A DNA stretch of 64,000 nt from Sulfobacillus sp. (GTDB lineage Bacteria; Bacillota; Sulfobacillia; Sulfobacillales; Sulfobacillaceae), in NCBI GenBank assembly GCA_027343695.1, contig DAHWKJ010000022.1, positions 1 through 64,000 on the forward strand. Direction: 5' to 3'. Positions 51,796 through 60,426 of the stretch are shown here, one piece after another. Numbering within the stretch: the first letter of the stretch is position 1; each line of letters starts with the position of its first letter. A model generated the notes under the pieces. The model was not told the DNA's origin. It searched no databases and saw nothing but the letters and a program-made list of their open reading frames with translations. Position numbers and translations under genes: made by a program.

Positions 51796-52134
51796 TTAGG
51801 TGTGTGTATATTTATAAATAGTGACGGGGTCCACGGTAACGAGACCAGCGGATACCATCGTGTCGAGAACGGGTAGAAACTTGTTGATATATTCTTCACT
51901 ATCAACGATTTCGATGACGACAGGCAAGTCCGTCGATAAGTCCAAGAGGTTTTGCGTATGAATCCGACTCGAAGGACCGAAACCTTCGAACGCCCGCATC
52001 ACCGTGGCTCCGGCCATACCCATTTCACGAGCCTTTAGGACTATCGCGTGATAGAGGGGTTTATGATGATAGTGGTCGGATTCCCCGATAAAAATTCTTA
52101 ATCGTTGAGCTTGCCCTGAGATTGTAGCCGACAT
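51796..52134 (-). CDS. DUF190 protein of the fluoride operon
   Basis: 112 residues: AQRLRIFIGESDHYHHKPLYHAIVLKAREMGMAGATVMRAFEGFG, then LSTDLPVVIEIVDSEEYINKFLPVLDTMV. This is the DUF190 PII-like fold, often next to or fused with CrcB. The ATG at 52134 has GGAGGTGG upstream. It starts the DUF190-crcB-crcB operon and probably senses or modulates the fluoride channel; the ligand is unknown. The start region is divergent from a lipid kinase gene. Confidence 0.88.
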   Translation of the reverse strand: MSATISGQAQRLRIFIGESDHYHHKPLYHAIVLKAREMGMAGATVMRAFEGFGPSSRIHTQNLLDLSTDLPVVIEIVDSEEYINKFLPVLDTMVSAGLVTVDPVTIYKYTHT

Positions 52135-52222
52135 GATTGCCACCTCCGGTACTCGATACTCGCTCATTGTAGCATGGGGTCTAGGTTGGGTAAAATTCGG
52201 CCTAATTTTGTACAATAGGGAC

Positions 52223-53182
52223 ATGGAACAGAAAATGACAGAGAGACCCGTACTAACTTCCGATACCCCGACCTACTTGGTCGTCAATCCCGGGTCCCGG
52301 AGTGGAAGCGATGCCTATCCTCTCTTGGTGCGTCGGCTATCCAAAACGCTGAACCTCGTGGGCCACTTTTTACCGAGAACCCGAGAAGAATTTCTTGACA
52401 TCATGGGGTCGGGTCTCGAACAGGGGATCGTGCGGTTTTGTATTGGTGGAGGGGATGGCACTCTAAGCCTCGCGGCCAATGTCTTAGCGCATACGTCTGG
52501 CGTCCTGGCAACAATCCCGTTAGGCACCGGGAACACTTTTGCCCTAAACTTGGGGCTAGAACCTGGACCTCAAGCGATGGAATCCCAAGGGTGGAATGGA
52601 TCGGTTGAGGCATTCGACCTGGGGGAAGTCGAAACCTCAGACGGGCGCCGGCTATTTTTAAATGGGGCCCTCATGGGCATTACGGAGCAGTTAGTGACCC
52701 TTTTGACTCCCGAGGCCAAAAAAAGGTTGGGGTGGGGGGCCTGGCCGCTTCAGGTACATGGAGCGTTAAGAGGATCGCTCCCGTTTCAGGTGCATTTGGA
52801 GTATTTGGGCCGGCATCTCTCCTATCGGACACGCCAATTGGTGGTGGCCAAGGGACGCCATCTGGCAGGGCCTATCTTTAGCACTCCTGAGGCTCATCAT
52901 CAGGATGGGCAACTCCATGTGTTCAGTCTGGGGACCCATGATTGGTGGTCGTTAATTCGGGTCTCCTCGTTACTGTTGGCGGGTCGGCACATCAATGATC
53001 GGGCGGCTCATTACTGTGTGGCTCCCGAAGTTCGCATTTCGACCGAACCGCCGTTAGCTATTGACCTAGATGGGGATCTCTATTTGAAGACACCGGCCGT
53101 ATTTCGCGTGCAACGTCAAGCGCTCTGGGTGTTGCAAGGGCCTCAGGCAAGAGCCAGACAGCCGGTGAGGGGAGGACTATGA
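52223..53182 (+). CDS. diacylglycerol/lipid kinase family protein
   Basis: 319 residues of the DAGK_cat family. It has YLVVNPGSRSGSDA, GGGDGTLSLAANVL (nucleotide loop) and PLGTGNTFALNLGL, plus a beta-rich C-terminal domain (AFDLGEV, NGALMGI, IDLDGDLY). It phosphorylates a lipid such as diacylglycerol, but the substrate is not readable. Start is ATG 52223 (short spacing from AGGG) or ATG 52235. It is divergent from the fluoride operon and convergent with the next gene. Confidence 0.85.
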   Translation: MEQKMTERPVLTSDTPTYLVVNPGSRSGSDAYPLLVRRLSKTLNLVGHFLPRTREEFLDIMGSGLEQGIVRFCIGGGDGTLSLAANVLAHTSGVLATIPLGTGNTFALNLGLEPGPQAMESQGWNGSVEAFDLGEVETSDGRRLFLNGALMGITEQLVTLLTPEAKKRLGWGAWPLQVHGALRGSLPFQVHLEYLGRHLSYRTRQLVVAKGRHLAGPIFSTPEAHHQDGQLHVFSLGTHDWWSLIRVSSLLLAGRHINDRAAHYCVAPEVRISTEPPLAIDLDGDLYLKTPAVFRVQRQALWVLQGPQARARQPVRGGL

Positions 53183-53196
53183 GAATCAATATTCTC
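53180..53196. terminator. weak hairpin between convergent genes
   Basis: GAGAAT, CAAT loop, ATTCTC at 53181-53196, covering both stop codons, followed by CTTT. Short stem, so termination is only possible, not certain. Confidence 0.3.
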
Positions 53197-53650
53197 CTTT
53201 GATGACAAAAAATGATCCGCGAATGGTTCCAGCCAGGTTGGACTTCTGCCTAGCAAACTTAAATTTTGCGGCTAACTCGGTTGGGATCTCCATCCCTTCA
53301 GAAAGCTTAAAGCCCACGGCACGCTTGCCAAGATGGTCTACCGTATACAGGACATTTACCACCAGACCATCCTCGTAAAAAACGTAAGCAAATTTAATGT
53401 TTGCCACTTGAAAACGCGACGTTTCTAAGGGCTTGGCCGCAATTTCAATATCACGTTCTTCTTTCAAAACGTGTGAGACATAATCCGTTGTCTCGGGACT
53501 TTCGCTCGCTGGGACAACCGTAAAGTCGTGCTGATATTTGTGTTTAAAGTAACGGGCCTCATGAGCCCGTAAGCCGGCCAGAGCCTGAGCTACCGGAGAA
53601 GATTCCAAACCCACAGCAGACACATTGGTAAAATCTACGATAGAGGACAC
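53186..53650 (-). CDS. unrecognised soluble protein
   Basis: 154 residues from a GTG at 53650 with AAAGGAG nine bases upstream. It mixes helices and strands: VSAVGLESSPVAQALAGLRAHEARYFKHKYQHDF, TTDYVSHVLKEERDIEIAAKPLETSRFQVANIKFAYVFYEDGLVVNVLYTVDHLGKRAVGFKL and TIRGSFFVIKGEY. It contains no cysteine and no membrane segment. I do not recognise a family. It is a stand-alone gene followed by a short hairpin; the upstream 400 bases hold only a gene remnant. Confidence 0.6.
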   Translation of the reverse strand: MSSIVDFTNVSAVGLESSPVAQALAGLRAHEARYFKHKYQHDFTVVPASESPETTDYVSHVLKEERDIEIAAKPLETSRFQVANIKFAYVFYEDGLVVNVLYTVDHLGKRAVGFKLSEGMEIPTELAAKFKFARQKSNLAGTIRGSFFVIKGEY

Positions 53651-54056
53651 TGGGATCGCTCCTTTTATCTCCGCAATTCCTTTCGGAAGCCTCGCTGGAT
53701 GAGTGCCTTTAGGGCACCCCAAGCCTTATGTAACCCACACGGGGTTGGGATCGGGTGAACTAGGGTTCCAGGTCACGCTCCCCAAGGCGAGTCCTTTTAA
53801 GAATACATCAATGCCTATCGCAGAGGCCCCGCCGATACTCAAAAACTTAAAGATTTTCCTCCGATGGATACGGTCAATGGAGCGTGGGGCTAAAATCTGG
53901 TCATACCTCAGGCTGGGTGGGAGGCCTGTCTCTTCTCATCGTGGGGAAGAGTATCCTAGTCGAAATCCGAATGGTCGTGACTCGGTGAAGGCAACCCCGT
54001 CAATAGGCGAAACGACGGTCCAAACGCTTTTGTTGGAGGCACCGTGCAAGAGTGGC
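53651..54056. other. gap with gene remnant between the unknown gene and the diguanylate cyclase
   Basis: About 400 bases. A minus-strand open frame at 53726-53935 (69 codons, no start codon) is annotated separately as a remnant. A plus-strand open frame from 53703 has poor composition and no ribosome site. GTGCC-TTTA-GGCAC hairpin near 53703-53717. Confidence 0.4.
53726..53935 (-). pseudogene. start-less fragment with a twin-arginine-like signal
   Basis: The frame is open for 69 codons between stops and contains HRRKIFKFLSIGGASAIGID, which has the RR-x-F-hydrophobic pattern of a Tat signal, then VTWNPSSPDPNPVWVT before the TAA. No ATG, GTG or supported TTG precedes the RR. It is probably the broken 5' part of a gene for an exported protein. 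Confidence 0.3.
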
Positions 54057-55043
54057 TCACGATAAATGTTTAGTTAATGAAAAGGAATCCGGACTCCCGC
54101 TTACCATGATTCGACCCTTTCCCTGTCTTTTGGCGGCATAAAGGGCCACGTCTGCTTCGAAATATAGGTCGCGGAATTTTTGGCCATTCTTGGGGTACCA
54201 TGAGATCCCGGCAGAACATCCGATGCCATACTGACGCAAATCGAGATTTATTAAGAGCTGCTGGACTTCAGACACGACGTCTGTCGGCCGCTCTCGATGT
54301 TTAAGCCACAGGCAAAATTCATCGCCGCCAATGCGGCCTAACAAATCGCTGGATAACATGGCGGCGGCGATGCGGGTAGCGATTTGACGGAGCACCTCAT
54401 CTCCGGCTGGGTGGCCTTGGGTATCATTAATGATTTTAAAGCCATCGAGGTCAATGAGAACCAGAGCCCCAGGCGGTGATTGGGGGTCGCTGGCATAATG
54501 TTCGATGGCTTCCTCGACGGCCCGGCGATTGGCGACTCCAGTTAGCGGGTCACGATACGCGAAAGTTTCTAGATCCTGCACTCGGTAGGTCATCGCATCC
54601 AGTATGGCCTGGGCATTTTGGTCGTAAGCGTCGAGGGTATCCGCGACGTCAAGCACCCAACGACGCCTGACTAGAGGAAGCGGCGGTAAATCAGTGGCAT
54701 CGGCATCTTGTTCGTCATGGTAGGATTTAAAATAGGTATTGTAAAGGACTAAGTACCATGACGGGGGGATGCCAGCGCGGATGTGAGCCCATCCTACACT
54801 GGCACTCCGGGCCCGGATCTCAGGGGTCCTAGGGTCGCCCAGTAAGGTGGATAGATGTGACGATAAATGGGCCTTAAAGCGATTCGGAGTCATTGTCTTC
54901 AGGGTATCCCTAAAGAGGGGATTGGTGGAGGCGACTTCTAGCGCATGCGCCACAAACTGTTGATGAATTCGCTCTAGACCCGCGCAATATTGGGTGATTA
55001 AGGCCTGGTCCTGGTCTGACCACGGTAACAATAAATTGGACAC
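54057..55043 (-). CDS. globin-coupled diguanylate cyclase (protoglobin-GGDEF)
   Basis: 328 residues. The N-terminal globin-coupled sensor domain (about 1-150) has LFRDTLKTMTPNRFKAHLSSHLSTLL and SASVGWAHIRAGIPPSWYLVLYNTYF, where the His in GWAHIRAGI is the likely proximal heme ligand. A helical linker leads to a GGDEF domain: YRDPLTGVANRRAVEEAI, LVLIDLDGFKIINDTQGHPAGDEVLRQIA, and IGGDEFCLWL near 236, intact. It should make c-di-GMP in response to O2. No RxxD product-inhibition motif is obvious. GTG start with AGAGGTT. Divergent from an ECF sigma gene. Confidence 0.92.
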   Translation of the reverse strand: MSNLLLPWSDQDQALITQYCAGLERIHQQFVAHALEVASTNPLFRDTLKTMTPNRFKAHLSSHLSTLLGDPRTPEIRARSASVGWAHIRAGIPPSWYLVLYNTYFKSYHDEQDADATDLPPLPLVRRRWVLDVADTLDAYDQNAQAILDAMTYRVQDLETFAYRDPLTGVANRRAVEEAIEHYASDPQSPPGALVLIDLDGFKIINDTQGHPAGDEVLRQIATRIAAAMLSSDLLGRIGGDEFCLWLKHRERPTDVVSEVQQLLINLDLRQYGIGCSAGISWYPKNGQKFRDLYFEADVALYAAKRQGKGRIMVSGSPDSFSLTKHLS

Positions 55044-55186
55044 TACGAACCTCTTCTATGAGTTATTTAAAATAAGATCGCGTACTTATTGTAGCGAGAC
55101 GGAAGGCGTCGGATCCATCCCTAAGGTGCAATTAGCATACGGCGATGCCTGTCACGGCATAAACTTAGATCGGAGAGGGCCATCCT

Positions 55187-55213
55187 GTGACATTTTTCGG
55201 GGTTCAAAGCGTC
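55187..55213 (+). promoter_or_regulatory. candidate ECF-type promoter of the sigma factor gene
   Basis: GTGACA at 55187-55192 and CGTC at 55210-55213 have the spacing of ECF promoters (AAC-N16/17-CGTC). Autoregulation would be typical. Confidence 0.3.
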
Positions 55214-55236
55214 TATTGTTATGGAGGCTTGCATGA

Positions 55237-55749
55237 ATGAGTGAATGGCCGGATCAGGAATGGATTTCGGGATGGGTAGAGGCTTGGGGGGACCGGATGA
55301 CCCAATTTGCCTACAGCCTGGTCCAAGACGCCATGGTGGCCCAGGATGTGGTCCAAGAGGCATTCTTACGCCTCTATCAATGGCATGGCAGACATCCTTC
55401 CCAAGAACTTAAGCCGGGATGGCTTTATACGGTGACGCGTAATTTAGCTTATGATGCACTCCGAGATAAGACGCGTAGACCCCTCATCCTGGACGAACCG
55501 GAGGAGATCGAAAATCTCCGCGATTGGTCTACCCGGGGTGGAGACCCGGCGCGAGGTGTGGAAGTATCGGTCTTAGAGGTCCTCGAGACATTAGAAGCTG
55601 AAGACCGGGAGTGCCTCTCTTTATTTTATTATGGAGACTTGTCCACGAAAGAGATCGCGCGGCGTTTAAAGATGTCGGAGGGAAGCGTGAGGACCCGCCT
55701 GTATCGGGCGCGACTACGCTTTAAAGCATTGTGGAAGGAGCATTCCTAA
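55237..55749 (+). CDS. ECF-type RNA polymerase sigma factor
   Basis: 170 residues with only sigma regions 2 and 4. Region 2: TQFAYSLVQDAMVAQDVVQEAFLRLYQWHG and GWLYTVTRNLAYDALRDKTRRP. Region 4: LETLEAEDRECLSLFYYGDLSTKEIARRLKMSEGSVRTRLYRARLRFKALW. TGGAGG precedes the ATG. The following gene starts on its stop codon (TAATG) and encodes a single-pass membrane protein, as expected for a sigma/anti-sigma pair. Confidence 0.93.
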   Translation: MSEWPDQEWISGWVEAWGDRMTQFAYSLVQDAMVAQDVVQEAFLRLYQWHGRHPSQELKPGWLYTVTRNLAYDALRDKTRRPLILDEPEEIENLRDWSTRGGDPARGVEVSVLEVLETLEAEDRECLSLFYYGDLSTKEIARRLKMSEGSVRTRLYRARLRFKALWKEHS

Positions 55750-56507
55750 TGGACGAGGGCCTAACGCCAGAACCATTTGATGAAGAGGAAATGCGCCGCT
55801 GGTTCACGTTATATGGTCCGGGCGTCCTAGCCCCGAGCGCCCGGTTTGACCAGACCCGGTTTTTTAATCAGGAGGCCCCTACTCATCCGAGGCGGCACTG
55901 GATGGAATGGGGGAGTGCGGTGGCTCTGGTCATGGTGCTTCTGGGAGGCGCACACTTTCTCTCCCTCTCGGATCATCGTGCCGCATCGTCTGGGGGGACG
56001 GCGCTTCAGTTCCAACCCCTGCATACGAGGGCGTCGTCGCCGGTCTATGAGCCTCCGGCCGGAGCTGCCAACGGCCCGGCGTTTGCCCCTGTCATGGCAG
56101 CCATCCCCACATCCGTCTACAAAAACTCCCGGTTCCACTTCTCCGTGGCGCTACCGACTTTTTTTACTCGCGTCCCATCCCAGTCGTCCGCTAACGGGGC
56201 CATCTGGCACAGTGTCCACCCGCTGGCCGAAGTGCAAGTATATGGTCAAATTAATGCCCTACACAGGACCACCTCCGCATGGATTCGTCAGCTTGGTCCG
56301 GAAACCTTGTTGCAACGAGGGCGGAACTGGGTGTTGGCGTCGCGTGTCCATGTCGTCAATGGTGTGAAAACCGTGACCGAAGATAAGGTCTTTTTAGGCC
56401 TACAGGTTGAAGATATCTTGCAGATCCAATATCCGCTGAGGGACCAGGGGCAAGACCGGACGTGGGCCCAGAGAGTCGTCCAATCCTTTAGACCGGGTCC
56501 TCTATAA
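55749..56507 (+). CDS. single-pass membrane protein, candidate anti-sigma factor
   Basis: 252 residues. A cytosolic head (1-60, acidic start PFDEEEMRRWF), one membrane helix (about 55-73, GSAVALVMVLLGGAHFLSL) and an extracytoplasmic domain with FHFSVALPTFFTRVPSQ and TVTEDKVFLGLQVEDILQIQYPL. Coupling to the ECF gene (TAATG) suggests that it holds the sigma factor. No zinc HxxxCxxC anti-sigma motif is present, so this is by position and topology only. The outer domain resembles lipoprotein-type sensor domains. Confidence 0.7.
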   Translation: MDEGLTPEPFDEEEMRRWFTLYGPGVLAPSARFDQTRFFNQEAPTHPRRHWMEWGSAVALVMVLLGGAHFLSLSDHRAASSGGTALQFQPLHTRASSPVYEPPAGAANGPAFAPVMAAIPTSVYKNSRFHFSVALPTFFTRVPSQSSANGAIWHSVHPLAEVQVYGQINALHRTTSAWIRQLGPETLLQRGRNWVLASRVHVVNGVKTVTEDKVFLGLQVEDILQIQYPLRDQGQDRTWAQRVVQSFRPGPL

Positions 56508-56515
56508 CGTTGAGC

Positions 56516-56812
56516 CTAGGCATACTGTGGAGGGTTTGCCTGCCCGAGTCCCGTCAGCGCTTCATGTAATACCTGGATGACTTCTTGCACGGTGCTGGCC
56601 CCCACCGAGCGAGGGTGCGTTAGCCAAGTCTCTAATGTATGACGTAGTCGATATACAGTGTCCATCGTGGTGACGGGTAAGTCGTCATCACCCAATTGCT
56701 GCAGGGTTATATAGGTGGGGCGTAGGTTTTCTGCCGGCACTTGGTCTGGGTGTGACGCTAATAAATATTTCAAATAGGTTACTTGATTCGCTAACAACTC
56801 TCTTGCTTGCAT
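56516..56812 (-). CDS. small helical protein of unknown function
   Basis: 98 residues, predicted all-helical (ARELLANQVTYLKYLLASHPDQVPAENLRP; TMDTVYRLRHTLETWLTHP; TVQEVIQVLHEALTGLG). The ATG at 56812 has GAGGTGG upstream; a GTG three codons earlier is also possible. No family recognised. It lies between the sigma operon (convergent) and topB, on topB's strand, 60 bases upstream of the topB stop, so it is not cotranslated with topB. Confidence 0.6.
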   Translation of the reverse strand: MQARELLANQVTYLKYLLASHPDQVPAENLRPTYITLQQLGDDDLPVTTMDTVYRLRHTLETWLTHPRSVGASTVQEVIQVLHEALTGLGQANPPQYA

Positions 56813-56872
56813 CCAAGCCACCTCATCCGATTGTCTTCGTCCCGACTATAACGCTCATCTATTGCAAAAATG

Positions 56873-58978
56873 TTACATCGAGCGTCGGGTCGACGGTTTT
56901 GGGGTAGACTTCGGGGGCGCAGAAAAGATAAATTCGACCTTTCCGGTGGAGGGATCGAGATGAAGTTTGGCGCTGAAGGACTTACCAGCTTTGCTTTTAA
57001 ATCCTTTTAACAGGGCAGTGGTCTTTCCCGCCAAAAGCGTTTTGATTTGTGTCTCGGAGAGCTTTTTTCCCGCTAGTTGGTGCCAAATCGTAAACGAGCA
57101 GCCTTCGCGCCAACGGCTGCACCCGTATCCTTTTTTTCCGGCAATGACCTGCCCGGTTCTACACACAGGGCAGAGCCCGAAATCACTTGCGATGATTTGG
57201 GCTTTTTGTTGCTTAGCTGCGTTGACGATCTGGGTAGTGTAAAGCCGGATGTCCTCGAGGAATGGGGCGGCATCTTCGCGGCCATCGGCGATCGCCTCCA
57301 AACGAGATTCCCAAGTTCCCGTCATGTCTGGATTCTGGATGTCATCGGGGACCAAGGTCAGAAGGGTGCGGCCCTTCTCCGTCGAAACCAGCGTTTTCTT
57401 GCTGCGCTCGATGTAATCGCGCGTCAGGAGCACTTCGACGATGCGAGCGCGGGTCGCTGGAGTCCCGAGGCCGAACTTTTCCATCAGGGCAAGCAGGCTG
57501 GCATCGTTAAGGGCCGGGGGCGCCTTGGTTTCTTTACTCTGTACGTCACTGTGATCGACCGTCACCGCCTGGCTTTTTTTGAGACCGAGAGGTATTTTGG
57601 TGGGGCGACCAGATTTAGCGTCGGCAGATTCCTCGTCGTTATCTTCGGGAAGCGCCTTAAGGGCCGCGCGCCATCCGGCCTCGATGACGGTGGTGCCGCG
57701 GGTTTGAAAGAGTTCGGCAGCCACTTCCGTAATGACCACGGTACGCTCATCGGTTCCTGAGGGCATGAGGCTGGCAATGAGGCGGCGCGCAACGAGGTCG
57801 AAAATCTTCGCTTCTCGGTCAGGCAGTCCGTGGGGTACCGCGCCGGTAGGAATCATGGCATAATGACCCGCCGTTGCCACTTTGGCATCATCGACCAGGC
57901 GTTTTACGCGGAGTGGGTCGGGTAAACTGTCGGCGAGGCTTCGGTAAGCGCTGGTCTCTAAAATGGTTTTCAGTCGACTGCAGAAGCTAGCGGCGATGGC
58001 GTGGGTTACGTGCCGTGCATCGGTACGTGGATAGCTGATGAGATGTTTTTCGTATAAGGCTTGTGCCACGTCCAATGTTTGTTGGGCCGTGAGGCCGAAC
58101 CGGCGATTGGCCTCTTTTTGCAGATCGTTCAGCGAGAAAAGGAGTGGGGGGTGAACGGTTACCCGTTTTTTCTCAATCGACAGGATTTTTCCGTCGTCGT
58201 TTGGATTTATTTTGGCGGCGATGCGGTCCGCTTCCTCGCGACCATTAAAGCGATCCGTGGTGTCTTTGCCGTCGGAACGAAACCAGACGCCCTGGTACTC
58301 GCCTTGTGGAGCGCGAAACGTCACGACGAGCTGCCAATATGGCGTGGGAGTGAACTCGCGAATCGCGCGGTCCCGGTCGACAATGAGGCGTAGCGTAGGT
58401 GTCTGCACTCGGCCGACCGATAAGGCGCCTTGCCCTCGCTGCCCATGGCGAATCGTAAATGCCCGGGTGGCATTGAGGCCGACCAGCCAGTCGGCCTGAC
58501 TCCGGGCTTTAGCGGCTTCGGCGAGTGAATTATAGTGTGCCAAAGGTTTTGCTGCGGCCAGTGCGGTCTGAATACCCGATACGGTGTTTTCGGACAACCA
58601 GAGCCGTTTTACGGGCGCCGTAACGGCGGCCCATTCATAGATATAGCGAAAAATTAGCTCGCCTTCGCGATCCGCATCGGTGGCGCTTAAAATAAGGTCG
58701 GCACCCCGCATTAACTTGGCGATGAGCCGCAATTGCTTTAAGGTTTTGGGTACCGGTTCTAATGTGAAGGGATCCGGGAGCATGGGCAATGTATCAAGCG
58801 TCCAGCGTTTCCATTCCGCCTGATAGGTTTCAGGACTAGCCAGCGTCACGAGATGGCCAAAGCCCCAGGTAATGGTATCGTCACCTACCGTAAGATATCC
58901 GTCGTGCGATGTGACATGCGGCCCCAAAGCGTGGGCAATGTCGCGTCCTACAGAAGGCTTTTCGGTCACGATGAGCAC
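56873..58978 (-). CDS. topB: DNA topoisomerase III (type IA)
   Basis: 701 residues. TOPRIM part: LIVTEKPSVGRDIAHALG and SATDADREGELIFRYIYEWA. Gate and active site: SVGRVQTPTLRLIVDRD and LISYPRTDARH, with the catalytic Tyr near 315. A C-terminal zinc ribbon has CPVCRTGQVIAGKKGYGCSRWREGC, followed by a basic tail. It relaxes negative supercoils and decatenates. GTG start with GAGGAGA. It is a stand-alone gene; TopB in Firmicutes often sits in accessory regions. Confidence 0.95.
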   Translation of the reverse strand: MLIVTEKPSVGRDIAHALGPHVTSHDGYLTVGDDTITWGFGHLVTLASPETYQAEWKRWTLDTLPMLPDPFTLEPVPKTLKQLRLIAKLMRGADLILSATDADREGELIFRYIYEWAAVTAPVKRLWLSENTVSGIQTALAAAKPLAHYNSLAEAAKARSQADWLVGLNATRAFTIRHGQRGQGALSVGRVQTPTLRLIVDRDRAIREFTPTPYWQLVVTFRAPQGEYQGVWFRSDGKDTTDRFNGREEADRIAAKINPNDDGKILSIEKKRVTVHPPLLFSLNDLQKEANRRFGLTAQQTLDVAQALYEKHLISYPRTDARHVTHAIAASFCSRLKTILETSAYRSLADSLPDPLRVKRLVDDAKVATAGHYAMIPTGAVPHGLPDREAKIFDLVARRLIASLMPSGTDERTVVITEVAAELFQTRGTTVIEAGWRAALKALPEDNDEESADAKSGRPTKIPLGLKKSQAVTVDHSDVQSKETKAPPALNDASLLALMEKFGLGTPATRARIVEVLLTRDYIERSKKTLVSTEKGRTLLTLVPDDIQNPDMTGTWESRLEAIADGREDAAPFLEDIRLYTTQIVNAAKQQKAQIIASDFGLCPVCRTGQVIAGKKGYGCSRWREGCSFTIWHQLAGKKLSETQIKTLLAGKTTALLKGFKSKAGKSFSAKLHLDPSTGKVEFIFSAPPKSTPKPSTRRSM

Positions 58979-59093
58979 GAGATCAGTCTCCTCACCAACG
59001 ATTAATGCCCGTCATCCGGGGAGTATCATTGAAGGCATCCTACCATCAAACCCTCTATGGTGACTACTGCTTAACGACCCCACGCGATCGAGT

Positions 59094-59122
59094 TTGCGAG
59101 GATGCCAGGCGTCTCTTATAAT
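59094..59122 (+). promoter_or_regulatory. sigma-A promoter of the 59161 membrane protein gene
   Basis: TTGCGA at 59094-59099, 17 bases, then perfect TATAAT at 59117-59122. The ATG lies 38 bases downstream. Confidence 0.7.
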
Positions 59123-59160
59123 GCTGATGGCTTGGTGATCCTGTGTTGGAGGTGGCATTC

Positions 59161-60249
59161 ATGGATATGAGTAACCATCCCACCGCGTTAATTTTGTGGC
59201 AATTTTACGGGATCTTACTGAAAGAATTGGTGATCATCGGCGTAGCGGTGGCCGTAGGACGGTGGTGGGTGCGCAACCAACGCAAGGCTCGTTTCCAGTC
59301 CGCGCCAGGGACTTCGTTACCGGAGCGCAGGATGCTTTGGTGGGGGTTTGGTGGGCTATGGATCCTGGCTGGTCTCCTGCAGGCACAACCCGCGATGAGT
59401 ACAGAATTTGTTCCGCATTATTTAGTGCCTAATTTAAATGGTCAACCCTTTTGGCTTTTTAATCTCATGGAGGCTGGGGTTGTTCAATGGGCACGGCATC
59501 CGATGTTTTGGGACACCTGTACGGTGTGGTTGCAATTGGGAATCGGCGTAACCATGATATGGGGACGAGAAGGGCGATGGGCCCGTATCGCGCTTTGGGC
59601 GGCGGTTTTATGGTCGTTATGGGTATGGGTTATGGGTGAAGGAATCGGCGGTCTTTTGGTGCCGGGTGAGAATAGTTGGTTGGCAGGGGCACCTGGGGCT
59701 TCGTTATTTTATGGTCTGGCGGCGTTGGCCTTGCTCGTCCCCCCCGAGCGGTTTACCAAGGCGCGTGTGCAACGTTGGATCGCCCGAGGATTTACGATTC
59801 TGTGGGGATTTATGGCGGTGCTCGAAATATGGCCGCCAGATGGCTATTGGACCGGTCGAATACTTTCCAATGCGACCTTTAACATGGCCGAGATGCCCCA
59901 ACCACACTGGATTTCCGCTCCAGTCTATGCGACCGCGCGACTTTTATTGGACCATCCCCACCTAATCAACACGGTAATTGTCCTGATGTTGGTGCTTTTA
60001 GCACTGGGATGGGGATTGTGGCCCAGTAGAGTCGTGGCGTGGGTTACGGCGGTGTGGGTTATCCTCACTTGGGCTCTTTGCCAGGACTATGGAGTGCTTG
60101 GTGGGTTGGCAAGTGATCCGAATACCGGACTCCCTGCATTAATCTTCGTCGTGGTATTTCTGTCTCTGAGAAAATCGGAATCGGTTGGCAAAGACCCGAT
60201 ATCGTGGGCGGCGGACGATTGCGATACGGGTACCCTGGCTCATGACTAG
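59161..60249 (+). CDS. multi-pass membrane protein of unknown function
   Basis: 362 residues with about nine hydrophobic segments rich in Trp (LWWGFGGLWILAGLLQAQ, ALWAAVLWSLWVWVMGEGIGGLL, VIVLMLVLLALGWGLW). Short loops contain EFVPHYLVP, HPMFWDTCTVW and WPPDGYWTGR. No transporter or oxidase motif recognised. The ATG at 59161 has GGAGGTGG upstream and a strong promoter. It begins the region that leads to cytochrome oxidase genes, so a role in respiration or metal handling is possible. Confidence 0.7.
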   Translation: MDMSNHPTALILWQFYGILLKELVIIGVAVAVGRWWVRNQRKARFQSAPGTSLPERRMLWWGFGGLWILAGLLQAQPAMSTEFVPHYLVPNLNGQPFWLFNLMEAGVVQWARHPMFWDTCTVWLQLGIGVTMIWGREGRWARIALWAAVLWSLWVWVMGEGIGGLLVPGENSWLAGAPGASLFYGLAALALLVPPERFTKARVQRWIARGFTILWGFMAVLEIWPPDGYWTGRILSNATFNMAEMPQPHWISAPVYATARLLLDHPHLINTVIVLMLVLLALGWGLWPSRVVAWVTAVWVILTWALCQDYGVLGGLASDPNTGLPALIFVVVFLSLRKSESVGKDPISWAADDCDTGTLAHD

Positions 60250-60363
60250 ATTTTCCTCTTTCGTTAGGCTTCGCAGCGGTTCGATAGGTAGACAACGTTC
60301 TCGCGGAACCCTGCAGTGACCCCGGGGAAATTAGTCCCATCCCTTGTGCGAAAATCCGGAATC

Positions 60364-60394
60364 TCCTATCCTAAACATAGGATCTATTTTTTAA
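60364..60394 (+). terminator. possible terminator or operator hairpin
   Basis: TCCTAT (60364-60369) pairs with ATAGGA (60377-60382), followed by TCTATTTTTT. Weak AT-rich stem; it lies between the membrane protein gene and a 32-codon gene. Confidence 0.4.
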
Positions 60395-60426
60395 GTGATG
60401 GAAACAGGATGAGAGGAGGGCGCACA

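Noticed and set aside
53703-54065. 120-codon plus-strand open frame
   Set aside because: No ribosome site, low-complexity composition and no family pattern; the opposite strand holds a more protein-like fragment.
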